Source: JAICLL01 sp035252155 | GTDB taxonomy: Bacteria; Planctomycetota; Planctomycetia; Pirellulales; JAICIG01 | Assembly (NCBI GenBank): GCA_035252155.1 | Contig: DATFDL010000529.1 | Span: forward strand, 1 to 15,751 | Length of the DNA: 15,751 nucleotides | Direction of reading: 5' to 3' | In this document: one piece after another, positions 6,455 to 13,215 of the stretch | How the letters are laid out: each line of letters starts with the position of its first letter | How positions within the stretch are numbered: the stretch's first letter is position 1 | The notes under the pieces: model-generated | What the model was told of the DNA's origin: nothing | What the model saw: only the letters and a program-made list of their open reading frames with translations | Database searches by the model: none | Position numbers and translations under genes: made by a program

Positions 6455-6586
6455 ATGTCCGACATCGTCCACAAGGGTATCAACCGCCTCAGCGAGCGGA
6501 ACGGCAAAATCGGTTGGGCCGTACTTTGGTTGTTGGGTGTTCCGCTTCCGATCTTGCTGGTTTTGTATCTGCTCTTTGGTCGCTAG
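6455..6586 (+). CDS. 43-residue single-span membrane protein
   Basis: The short reading frame has a polar N-terminal helix (MSDIVHKGINRLSERNGK) and one membrane span (about 20-41) holding WLLGVPLPILLVLYLLFG. AGGAG lies 6 bases before the ATG (6444-6448), which strongly supports this start over an in-frame ATG at 6404. The pattern of a short helix, GK, then WLLG-x-P-x-P-LL near the end resembles short proteins of unknown function that I recall from other bacteria. The role is unknown; with one span and an amphipathic head it could be a small accessory or stress-response membrane protein. Confidence 0.72.
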   Translation: MSDIVHKGINRLSERNGKIGWAVLWLLGVPLPILLVLYLLFGR

Positions 6587-6608
6587 TAAATTTGCGAGAC
6601 CGCTGCCC

Positions 6609-7451
6609 GTGAAACCAATTGACCAAAATGGCGACGTTCGCGGCGCGCCGGAAGCCGCTCGGCAGGTCTCGCCCGCTGGTTCCTCGGTGGGCGAATCGCT
6701 CGAGGTCGAACCGCTCGAAGAGCGCGCGCTGCTGGCGTCGGCCGCGGCCACTCCGGTCGCTGAGCCACCGCCCGCCGAGCCGGCGCCTTACGTTGCCCAG
6801 CAGCACGGCCCACACGTCGAAATCGACATTGGCGACTCTTTGTCGACCGAGTTGCCGTCCGATGCGCCGGACAGCGGGCAGGCGGTGCCGGGGGTGTCGC
6901 CCGCCGGCCAACATGCGTCTCACACCCCAGAGGCCCATGTCGAACCGGCTGGCGCTGAAGGCAAGGTCGAAAACCACGAGACCCGCACTACGGAAAACAG
7001 CGACCTTGGTCTAGGCGAACCGAACCGCGACGAGTTCGGGCTGGCAACGATCGAGCCCGAATCGCGCGGCCCGGAGGCGGCGAGGCTATCGCCTGAAAAT
7101 GCCGCGCTTCGCACACTCGCCGTGCCGGAAGTGGCCGCTGAGATCGACACGGGCGTTCTATCGGCCGCCGGCGTTATGACCCCTGGAACACAAACCGCTC
7201 GGCTACAAACCGAGGCGCGAGCGGAAGGTCCCGCGGAAAATCCAGCGGACATCGTCGCGCAGGCGGTCCTGAAAGCCGAAACCTCTTCGGTGAATGTTGA
7301 ACCGCATCCGCTTCAAGACGAAGCCGCCGGCACGTCGGAGCAGACGCGGCCCGAGGCGCACGACGCGCTCTTTGATGGCGGCACGGGCGTCGAGGCCGTC
7401 TTAAGCCCGCCCACTCCAGCGGCAAGAGCACAACCCGTTGAGGGACCATGA
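6609..7451 (+). CDS. Acidic low-complexity protein with LEPR-XLL-like motif
   Basis: Read from the GTG at 6609, the product is about 280 residues and very rich in Glu, Ala, Pro and Thr, with no membrane span or recognised fold. Residues 30-44 (LEVEPLEERALLASA) match the planctomycete LEPR-XLL-type motif (typical forms LEPRxLLS, LEDRxLLA) that marks the N-terminus of many large exported proteins. Here the protein is short and nothing hydrophobic precedes the motif, so it may be an eroded remnant of a larger surface protein or a small variant. The frame stays open upstream to 6426 but would overlap the 43-residue gene. The GTG has only a weak GAGA upstream, so the start is uncertain. A hairpin terminator follows 5 bases after the stop. 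Confidence 0.62.
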   Translation: MKPIDQNGDVRGAPEAARQVSPAGSSVGESLEVEPLEERALLASAAATPVAEPPPAEPAPYVAQQHGPHVEIDIGDSLSTELPSDAPDSGQAVPGVSPAGQHASHTPEAHVEPAGAEGKVENHETRTTENSDLGLGEPNRDEFGLATIEPESRGPEAARLSPENAALRTLAVPEVAAEIDTGVLSAAGVMTPGTQTARLQTEARAEGPAENPADIVAQAVLKAETSSVNVEPHPLQDEAAGTSEQTRPEAHDALFDGGTGVEAVLSPPTPAARAQPVEGP

Positions 7452-7456
7452 GAAGG

Positions 7457-7487
7457 GGCGGGCACGAAGCCCGCCTGCTTCTTTCTT
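7457..7487 (+). terminator. Hairpin terminator between convergent genes
   Basis: GGCGGGC and GCCCGCC (7 bp) around ACGAA, followed by the T-rich TGCTTCTTTCTT. It lies between the plus-strand gene ending at 7451 and the minus-strand gene ending at 7542. The T-tract favours plus-strand termination. Confidence 0.72.
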
Positions 7488-7541
7488 GGCCTGCGTGCCA
7501 TCACGCTTGCGGCCGAGTAGGCGGCGCTGCCGGCCGGTACG

Positions 7542-7934
7542 CTAGCATTTGCCGACCAGCGGCAGCAGCAGCTCGATCAGCTCCTTGCGGAACGCCGGTT
7601 TGACCAAATGATGCTCGATGCCCGCCTCCCAAGATCGGCGTCGGTCTTCCGCGCTGCAAGCGCCGGTGACGGCGATCAATACGGGAGGAAGCGGGGCCAA
7701 ACGGCCGCGCAGCTCGCGCGCAATCTGCCATCCGTCGCAATCGGGCAAGCCAATGTCAAGCAGCACGATCTGCGGAAAGAACTCCAGCGCGCGTCGTAGG
7801 GCTTCCTCGCCGTTGGCGGCCAGTCGCGTATCGCAACCGACCAACCGCGTGTACCGATCGAGCAGGTCGGCGGTATCGGCGTCGTCCTCGACCACCAGAA
7901 CGCGCGGACTCAGAGTCGGATTCACACTGGCCAT
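7542..7934 (-). CDS. Stand-alone response-regulator receiver domain (CheY-like)
   Basis: This 130-residue protein is a single receiver domain that accepts phosphate from a histidine kinase. Seen: RVLVVEDDAD (E16, D17, D18 acidic pocket), FPQIVLLDIGLPDCDGW with phospho-acceptor D60, LIAVTGA (T90) and HHLVKPA (K112-P113). There is no DNA-binding or enzymatic output domain, so output must be through protein contacts, as in CheY or Spo0F. The ATG at 7934 has GAGAG 6 bases upstream; the frame is open further upstream (to 8066) but that part is Arg/Ser-rich and unlike the family. No kinase gene lies nearby. The palindrome at 7958-7973 lies in its leader. Confidence 0.93.
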   Translation of the reverse strand: MASVNPTLSPRVLVVEDDADTADLLDRYTRLVGCDTRLAANGEEALRRALEFFPQIVLLDIGLPDCDGWQIARELRGRLAPLPPVLIAVTGACSAEDRRRSWEAGIEHHLVKPAFRKELIELLLPLVGKC

Positions 7935-7957
7935 AGGCGCTCTCGTTCCGTTTGCCG

Positions 7958-7973
7958 CGGAAAGTGCTTTCCG
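7958..7973. promoter_or_regulatory. Palindrome upstream of the receiver-domain gene
   Basis: CGGAAAGTGCTTTCCG has 7-bp arms around TG. It lies 24-39 bases upstream of the ATG at 7934 (minus strand). It could be an operator near the promoter or a leader hairpin. No promoter could be assigned with confidence. Confidence 0.35.
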
Positions 7974-8137
7974 TCTTAGGGAAGATCGGCATTCGCAAGC
8001 CGCGCCCTCCCGCCAAAACCGACCGCTTTTGCCACTTGCCGATTTTGCCTGCGCGACCCGCTCCACAAAGCCTGCCCACCGCGATCGGCGCGGGTGTAAT
8101 TAGCAATTGCCGCGGCGCCATGCAAGGCGAGATCGAC

Positions 8138-8266
8138 TCAGAGTTGCTCGGGTGTCGCCAGGTTTACGGTTGGGGCAACCACGGGCAGGGCGACTTCACG
8201 AATTTCAAAGCTGCACGCTGCCCAGATCCAAGCCAGCAACATGGCCATTCCAAGAATAATCCGCAT
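8138..8266 (-). CDS. 42-residue exported or membrane-anchored micro-protein
   Basis: The frame encodes MRIILGMAMLLAWIWAACSF, then EIREVALPVVAPTVNLATPEQL. The start has an Arg at position 2 and a hydrophobic core ending at Cys18, like a signal peptide or anchor; the AAC at the end recalls a lipobox but the Trp at -3 is not standard. AGAGGA 8 bases before the ATG (8275-8280 on the plus strand) is a good ribosome site. The mature part would be only about 24 residues, Pro/Val-rich. It is on the same strand as the receiver-domain gene, about 200 bases upstream. No family is recognised. The combination of ribosome site, signal-like start and clean stop makes it more likely than chance, but it is very short. 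Confidence 0.5.
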   Translation of the reverse strand: MRIILGMAMLLAWIWAACSFEIREVALPVVAPTVNLATPEQL

Positions 8267-8781
8267 AGTCTTTATCCTCTCGATCAACGGGGATGCCGCA
8301 CGATTGTCGGCGCGACTTTGACGCCACGTCGCTCCAAGGCAGTTTGCGTGCCTAGCGCGTCCGGCGGCTGAATACGGCTTGGCTCTACCGCTCAGGCAAG
8401 CTGTAGGGCGGCGCGCGATGCGAAAGGGGTTCGGCGCTGCGCAAGTGTGGTCACTCCGCGATCAGCAGGCGGAGCGCGGCAGTCGTGGTGAATGCGGCGG
8501 CCAGAGCTGGAAACTTGAGACAATCTGACGAGAGGGGGCCGGCGAACGGGTTTGGCCGTCGCGCGTGCGACCCGCGAGGCATTTCGGCTGTTGGGCGGCC
8601 AAGCGCCGCCGCGCCGCCGCCCGCCTGTCAACCGCCGCACATCGACGCTAAGGATCGGGGCGCTCGTGCTTAACGACGCAATCCGCCAAGGCGCCGGCCA
8701 TCGCGGCATGCGCCATGCTTAGTAGTGCGAGCCGTCGGACGCTTAAGGCTCGTCACATCAAAAATGGCACGGGGTATTCCA
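8267..8781. other. Gene-free stretch of about 515 bases
   Basis: No reading frame here has a protein-like composition, a ribosome site or a recognisable domain on either strand. The open frames seen are Arg/Pro/Ser-rich, as expected from out-of-frame reading of GC-rich DNA. No tRNA, terminator or strong repeat was recognised. It may hold the promoter of the micro-protein at its left end and upstream signals for the small protein at 8782. Confidence 0.5.
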
Positions 8782-8979
8782 ATGTTCGCCGCGGGAAGAA
8801 CAAAGCGCGCTTTGATCCGGGGGCTGACGCTAATACTCGTGATCGCCGGAACCGGCGCGCCCGGCGGGTGCGCCGCAACCGGCGCCAAAGCCACTCTGGA
8901 GTCGAATCTGCACTCCAGCGATCTCTCGTTTCGCTCGCAAAGCTGCGACATCACGGCGCGCCTGGAATGGACACTTTAA
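8782..8979 (+). CDS. Candidate small exported protein (65 residues)
   Basis: From the ATG at 8782 the frame gives a basic N-terminus (MFAAGRTKRALIRG), a hydrophobic core (LTLILVIAGTGAPGG), a cysteine at residue 30 in a loose lipobox-like context (GAPGGC), and a short mature part ending in ITARLEWTL. Base composition at third positions is GC-rich, like the neighbouring genes. The ribosome site is weak (GGGG about 7 bases upstream), and in-frame starts at 8764 (ATG) or 8725 (GTG) are possible. No family is recognised. The signal-like start and the gene-sized gap around it are the only support. Confidence 0.42.
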   Translation: MFAAGRTKRALIRGLTLILVIAGTGAPGGCAATGAKATLESNLHSSDLSFRSQSCDITARLEWTL

Positions 8980-9145
8980 GGAGACGCGCCAACGACGACG
9001 AAAAGGGAACTATTCGGTCCGCGGCACGCGTCTCAGAGAGAGGGGCGACGGCTAACTCTCGAAGAGTCGCCGCACGCGAATCCGCAAGCCGTCGAGCGGC
9101 GCGGGGAACATCTCCACACGGCCGCGGATGCGACATCCGTCACCG

Positions 9146-9220
9146 GTGTGGCACAGCCGCCCTCGCCTGCGCGGTGGTCGCCGAAGGCGACCGTGAGACA
9201 GCCGGGGGCGGCTGTCCCAC
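9146..9220. repeat. Multi-hairpin intergenic repeat
   Basis: An outer inverted repeat (arms 9148-9164 and 9204-9220, 14 of 17 matching, built on ACAGCCGCC / GGCGGCTGT) encloses a perfect 7-bp hairpin GGTCGCC, GAA, GGCGACC (9176-9192) and overlaps an alternative hairpin ACAGCC/GGCTGT (9198-9215). The sequence type is typical of dispersed intergenic repeats. The rest of the gap 8980-9391 holds nothing I can support as a gene. Confidence 0.65.
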
Positions 9221-9391
9221 ATGGCCATTCACGCCCGCGCGAAGTGTAACTGTGGCATCGCGCGGCTGGAAAGCCTGCGTCCTTAGGTAGCCGTTCGCTG
9301 TGCGTAAGCAGCGGCGGCACCCGGTTTGCACGGCCGCCCCGCTTGGCCATCATGACCGTGCTGTCCCGTTCCTCTCACCGCTGGTGAACTC

Positions 9392-12289
9392 ATGCCGGAA
9401 TCTCGCGACTCGATCAAAAACGTTTGGGGTCCGCGGACGCCTTACTACGGCGAGAAACAATGGCCCGAACGGGTGGATCAGAACCTGGTCGAAGAGCCCG
9501 ATCGCTGGGTGCAATCGTGCTGCGTGCTCTGTACGAACGGCTGCGGAGTGGATATCGGCGTCAAAGACGGGCGGATTGTGGGCGTGCGCGGCCGGGCCGA
9601 CGACCGCGTGAGCCACGGCCGCTTGGGTCCGAAAGGAATGTACGCCTGGCAGGCTAACGCCAGCGGCGATCGACTGCTGCGGCCGCTGGTGCGCGACGGC
9701 AAAAAGCCCGACAGTCCGTTCCGCGAGGCCTCGTGGGACGAAGCGATGGACTTCATCGCCCGACAGTGCCAAGACGTGCGCGAGAAGTACACCAGCGGCG
9801 CGATCGGGTTCTACAACTCCGGCCAACTGTTTATCGAGGACTATTACACGCTCAGCGTCCTGGCTCACGCCGGACTGGGCACCAAGCACGTCGATGGCAA
9901 CACGCGGCTCTGCACGGCCACTGCGTCGTTCGCCCTGCGCGAATCGTTTGGCAACGACGGCAATCCGGCCAGCGTGACCGATTACGACACCGCCGACTGC
10001 ATCGCTCACTTCGGACAAAACCCGGCGGCCAATCAAACGGTGCTTTGGATGCGCATCCTCGACCGCCGCCGCGGGCCCAACCCGCCCAAGCTGGTGGTGG
10101 TCGATCCGCGCCGCACCGACACCGCCAAGGAAGCCGATGTTCACCTCGCGCCCAAGCTGGGCACCAACGTGGCCGTGATGAACGGTCTGTTGAACCTGAT
10201 CATCGCCGCCGGACAAATCGACCGCGACTTTATCGACCAACACACCGTCGGCTTCGAGCGGTTGCGTGAAGTGGTGAGTCAATTCCCGCCCGAGCGCGTC
10301 GAGACGATCACGCGCATTCCCGCCGACAAACTGCGCGAAGCCGCGCACGTGCTCGGCTCGTCCCAACGGCTGGTCTGCACGGTCTTGCAGGGTTTTTATC
10401 AAGCGACCGAGGCGACGGCCGCCGCCTGCCAGGTGAACAACCTGGTGCTGATCCGCGGCATGATTGGCAAGCCGGGCTGCGGAGTGATTCAATCGAACGG
10501 CCAGCCGACCGCTCAGAACACCCGCGAAACCGGCTGCGACGGCGATTTCCCCGGCTTCCGCAACTGGCAGAACCAGCGGCACATGGAAGAGCTGGCCCGC
10601 GTCTGGAACGTCGAGCCGCACACCATACCGGCCTGGGGACCGGCGACGCACGCGCTGCAAATCTTTCGCTTGGCCGAGGAAGGCAGCATTAAGTTTTTGT
10701 GGATCGTCGGCACCAACCCGGCGGTGTCGCTGCCTGAATTGCACCGCGTGCGGCGCATTTTGAAACAAGAGCGGTTGTTCGTCGTGGTGCAAGACGCCTT
10801 TCTCACCGAGACCGCCCGGCTGGCCGACGTGGTGCTGCCGGCCGCTATCTGGGGCGAAAAGACGGGCACCTTCACCAACTATGAACGCACCGTGCATATT
10901 TCGCGCAAGGCGATCGAGCCGCCCGGCGAAGCCCGGCCGGACATGGAGATCTTTCTCGACTTCGCCCGGCGGATGGATTTTCGCGACAAGGACGGGCGGC
11001 CGCTCATCAAGTGGCGCACGCCCGAAGAGTGCTTCGAAGCCTGGAAGAAGTGTTCCGAGGGCACGCCCTGCGATTACAGCGGCCTGAGCTACGCCAAGCT
11101 GAGCAGCCGCTCGGGTATTCAGTGGCCCTGCAACGAAAAATATCCCGAAGGCAAAGAACGGCTCTACGACGATTTCCATTTTCCCACTAGTTACGAAGAG
11201 TGCGGCGATTTTGGGCACGATCTCGAAACGGGCGGGCACATTCTGCCAGTCGATTACAAGGCGAACGATCCCCGCGGCCGGGCGTTTTTGAAACCCGCCG
11301 ACTACCGCCCGCCGCACGAAGAACCGGACGACAAATATCCCTTCTTTCTCACCACCGGCCGAGTCGTCTATCACTTCCATACACGGACCAAGACGGGCCG
11401 CACGCCGCAATTGCAGCTAGCGGCGCCGGACGCCTTTGTGCAGATGCATGAAGACGACGCCCAGCGGCTGGGCATCGCCGAGGGAGACATGGTCGAAGTG
11501 ACCTCGCGGCGAGGCACGGTGACGGCCACGGCACGGTTGGGCGACGTGCTGCCGGGGCATCTGTTTATTCCCTTCCACTACGGCTATTGGGATGAGCCGG
11601 AATCGGAAGGGTACGGCCCCAACGGCCGCTCGCGCGCGGCCAACGAGCTGACGCTCACTGCCTGGGACGTGGTAAGCAAGCAGCCGAGCTTCAAATACGC
11701 CGCCGTGCGGTTGGCCAAAGCCGGCGAGGCGCCGCTGACGGCGCGCGTGATCGGCGCGGCCAGCCAGGCGCTCGACCGAGCCTCGGAGTTGGCCGACTCG
11801 CTCACCGGCGGAATCCACCCGGCGCCGCGCAGCCACGTGGCCGATTACCTGGGCTACCTGGTGAACGCCAACGAAGAGTTCGCCACCGCTTGCGACTACG
11901 TCGCGCGGCAGCATGAGCAAAACGCCGAAATCCGCGAAGGGGCCGAGCTGATCGCCGCCTTTTCACGGCAGGCGATCGAGCGGCTGCGGCCTTTCGTCAC
12001 GCAGTACGGCAATCAGGCAGACAGCGACAGCCGGCCCCTGCGCAAGACGCTTTTCCCGCGGCGCCGAGCGGGCGGCTTCGGCCTGCTGCGCGATCTGCAC
12101 GCCCTGCACGTGCTCTGCTCCGACGCTCACGTGGCCGCCGAGGTGCTCAAAGACGCCGCCCGCGAGCTGCGCGATGACCCCTTGCACGACACCTGCCTGC
12201 TGCTCTACGGGCAGAACCAGCGGCAGCAAGCCTGGGTCGACACGATGATTAAAGAGACTGCGCCCAACGCCGTGGTGGTGCCGTCGTAA
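9392..12289 (+). CDS. Cytoplasmic molybdopterin oxidoreductase (nitrate reductase/formate dehydrogenase-like) with C-terminal helical extension
   Basis: This 965-residue protein is a bis-MGD molybdenum enzyme of the DMSO reductase superfamily. The N-terminal FeS region is CCVLCTNGCGVDIGVKDGR (C44-x2-C47-x3-C51), but the fourth position, usually Cys in GRLCPKG, is Gly79 (GRLGPKG). VDGNTRLCTATASF gives C174 as the likely Mo ligand, as in NasA/NapA nitrate reductases and Cys-type formate dehydrogenases. Further family motifs are WIVGTNPAVSLPEL (437-450), DVVLPAAIWGEKTGTFTNYERTV (479-501), TTGRVVYHFHTRTKTGR (654-670) and the C-terminal cofactor-binding domain to about 775. Residues about 785-957 are an added helical region with many His, Asp and Glu, perhaps a four-helix ferritin-like bundle. 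No Tat signal is present, so it acts in the cytoplasm. No partner subunit or cofactor gene is adjacent. The substrate is undetermined. GGTGA lies 6 bases before the ATG. Confidence 0.92.
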   Translation: MPESRDSIKNVWGPRTPYYGEKQWPERVDQNLVEEPDRWVQSCCVLCTNGCGVDIGVKDGRIVGVRGRADDRVSHGRLGPKGMYAWQANASGDRLLRPLVRDGKKPDSPFREASWDEAMDFIARQCQDVREKYTSGAIGFYNSGQLFIEDYYTLSVLAHAGLGTKHVDGNTRLCTATASFALRESFGNDGNPASVTDYDTADCIAHFGQNPAANQTVLWMRILDRRRGPNPPKLVVVDPRRTDTAKEADVHLAPKLGTNVAVMNGLLNLIIAAGQIDRDFIDQHTVGFERLREVVSQFPPERVETITRIPADKLREAAHVLGSSQRLVCTVLQGFYQATEATAAACQVNNLVLIRGMIGKPGCGVIQSNGQPTAQNTRETGCDGDFPGFRNWQNQRHMEELARVWNVEPHTIPAWGPATHALQIFRLAEEGSIKFLWIVGTNPAVSLPELHRVRRILKQERLFVVVQDAFLTETARLADVVLPAAIWGEKTGTFTNYERTVHISRKAIEPPGEARPDMEIFLDFARRMDFRDKDGRPLIKWRTPEECFEAWKKCSEGTPCDYSGLSYAKLSSRSGIQWPCNEKYPEGKERLYDDFHFPTSYEECGDFGHDLETGGHILPVDYKANDPRGRAFLKPADYRPPHEEPDDKYPFFLTTGRVVYHFHTRTKTGRTPQLQLAAPDAFVQMHEDDAQRLGIAEGDMVEVTSRRGTVTATARLGDVLPGHLFIPFHYGYWDEPESEGYGPNGRSRAANELTLTAWDVVSKQPSFKYAAVRLAKAGEAPLTARVIGAASQALDRASELADSLTGGIHPAPRSHVADYLGYLVNANEEFATACDYVARQHEQNAEIREGAELIAAFSRQAIERLRPFVTQYGNQADSDSRPLRKTLFPRRRAGGFGLLRDLHALHVLCSDAHVAAEVLKDAARELRDDPLHDTCLLLYGQNQRQQAWVDTMIKETAPNAVVVPS

Positions 12290-12309
12290 GCGACCGCGTA
12301 ATGACAGTC

Positions 12310-12388
12310 GTAGGGTGGGACGAGTTTACGAGTCCCACCATTGCCTCACAACGGGGCTGGATGCTGAACGGAATGAATTCCGTTTTAC
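12310..12388. repeat. Composite BIME-like element: two different REP hairpins facing each other
   Basis: Left: GTAG (12310-12313) and GGTGGGAC/GTCCCACC (12314-12339, loop of 10). Right: AACGGAATGAATTCCGTT (12367-12384) and TTAC (12385-12388), the family I repeat on the minus strand. The TAA stop of the DUF1080 gene is inside the repeat's GTAA. The element lies between convergent genes and may end transcription of both. Confidence 0.75.
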
Positions 12389-13197
12389 TTGAGCTCCTTG
12401 AGCTTGATGTTCTTCCAGCGGCATTTGGCGCCGGCCGGCCAGCCCTTGCCGCCATGGACCTGCACGGCGATGCTGCCGCGCGCCCCCAACGCCTCGGCCA
12501 CCTTTTGTTTGTCGTAGTTTTTGCCCGCGAACGTGTTGCCGTCGAACTCGCTGATCTTCACATCGTTGAGCCAGGTGGTAATCACCGGTGGCTGTCCCAC
12601 GCAACGCACGCGGGCGGTGTTCCAATCGCCGAGCTTCCAGGCCCGCAGCCACTCGTCGCCGCTGGCGCTGTAACCAGCCGGCGGCGGATCGTCGACCGGC
12701 TTGGTGGTCAGCCGTGCGAGCTTTTTCTGGTCGTCATAGACGCCGAACAGGCTGTAGGACCGGTTGTTGAAGCCGCCGGTTCCCTCGCCGTAGATATGCC
12801 CGACGTCGCCCGCGTCGTGATAGTCGACCATCATCTGAAAGCACTCGCCCTTGTCGGTCGAGCGCAAAAACAATCCGCTATCGACGCCCCAATCGGGCTT
12901 GAGGTCGATCAGCAAATCGAAATCGCCGAACCTGCGATCGGTCAGCAGAATGCCGCCGTTACCGCTGCCCGGCGGGTCTTGTTCGCCGACGATCGCGCCC
13001 TCTTCGACGGTCCAGTGTCCTCCGGTGCCGTGGCCGATGCGCTGCGGATTCTTGTGCCAGCCGGCCAGCGAGCGGCCGTCGAAGAGCGAAATCCAAGCGT
13101 CACGGTCATTGCCCGGGCGGTCGCCGGCGTGGCCGAACGCTGTAAAGAAGGCGACCAAAAAGAACGCGAAGGCGTTGAAAAGATGATAGACCTTCAT
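12385..13197 (-). CDS. Exported DUF1080 protein (3-keto-disaccharide hydrolase-like)
   Basis: This 270-residue protein has a signal peptide (hydrophobic 6-21, cleavage near FGHAG) and a single DUF1080 domain with a jelly-roll fold. Visible motifs are ISLFDGRSLAGWHK (36-49), WTVEEGAIVG (62-71), RFGDFDLLIDLKPDWGVDSGLFLRS (89-113), QMMVDYHDAGDVGHIYGEG (121-139), WNTARVRCVG, ITTWLNDVKISEFDG and GSIAVQVHGG with CRWKNIKLKEL at the end. The family is abundant in Planctomycetes and includes hydrolases of 3-keto-disaccharides; the length is normal. GAGGAG 5 bases before the ATG supports the start. The polytopic membrane protein gene ends 18 bases upstream on the same strand, so the two are probably co-transcribed. 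The last codon AAG and the stop TAA overlap the GTAA of a palindromic repeat. Confidence 0.92.
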   Translation of the reverse strand: MKVYHLFNAFAFFLVAFFTAFGHAGDRPGNDRDAWISLFDGRSLAGWHKNPQRIGHGTGGHWTVEEGAIVGEQDPPGSGNGGILLTDRRFGDFDLLIDLKPDWGVDSGLFLRSTDKGECFQMMVDYHDAGDVGHIYGEGTGGFNNRSYSLFGVYDDQKKLARLTTKPVDDPPPAGYSASGDEWLRAWKLGDWNTARVRCVGQPPVITTWLNDVKISEFDGNTFAGKNYDKQKVAEALGARGSIAVQVHGGKGWPAGAKCRWKNIKLKELK

Positions 13198-13215
13198 TTT
13201 TTCTCCTCATTCTAT

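Noticed and set aside
8392..8709. 105-codon minus-strand frame
   Set aside because: Arg/Pro/Ser-rich, no ribosome site, no recognisable segment.
8715..9290. 191-codon Arg/Ser-rich plus-strand frame
   Set aside because: Composition is that of out-of-frame GC-rich DNA; it runs through the multi-hairpin repeat and conflicts with the more protein-like small frame at 8782.
9287..9319. GTAG followed by CGCTG/CAGCG hairpin, resembling another REP unit
   Set aside because: Only a 5-bp stem displaced from the tetranucleotide, unlike the 8-bp stems of the other units.
9350..11410. 686-codon open frame on the minus strand, opposite the molybdoenzyme
   Set aside because: It is antisense to a clearly real gene; high GC keeps opposite frames open. 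The product is Val/Ala/Arg/His-rich with no recognisable domain.
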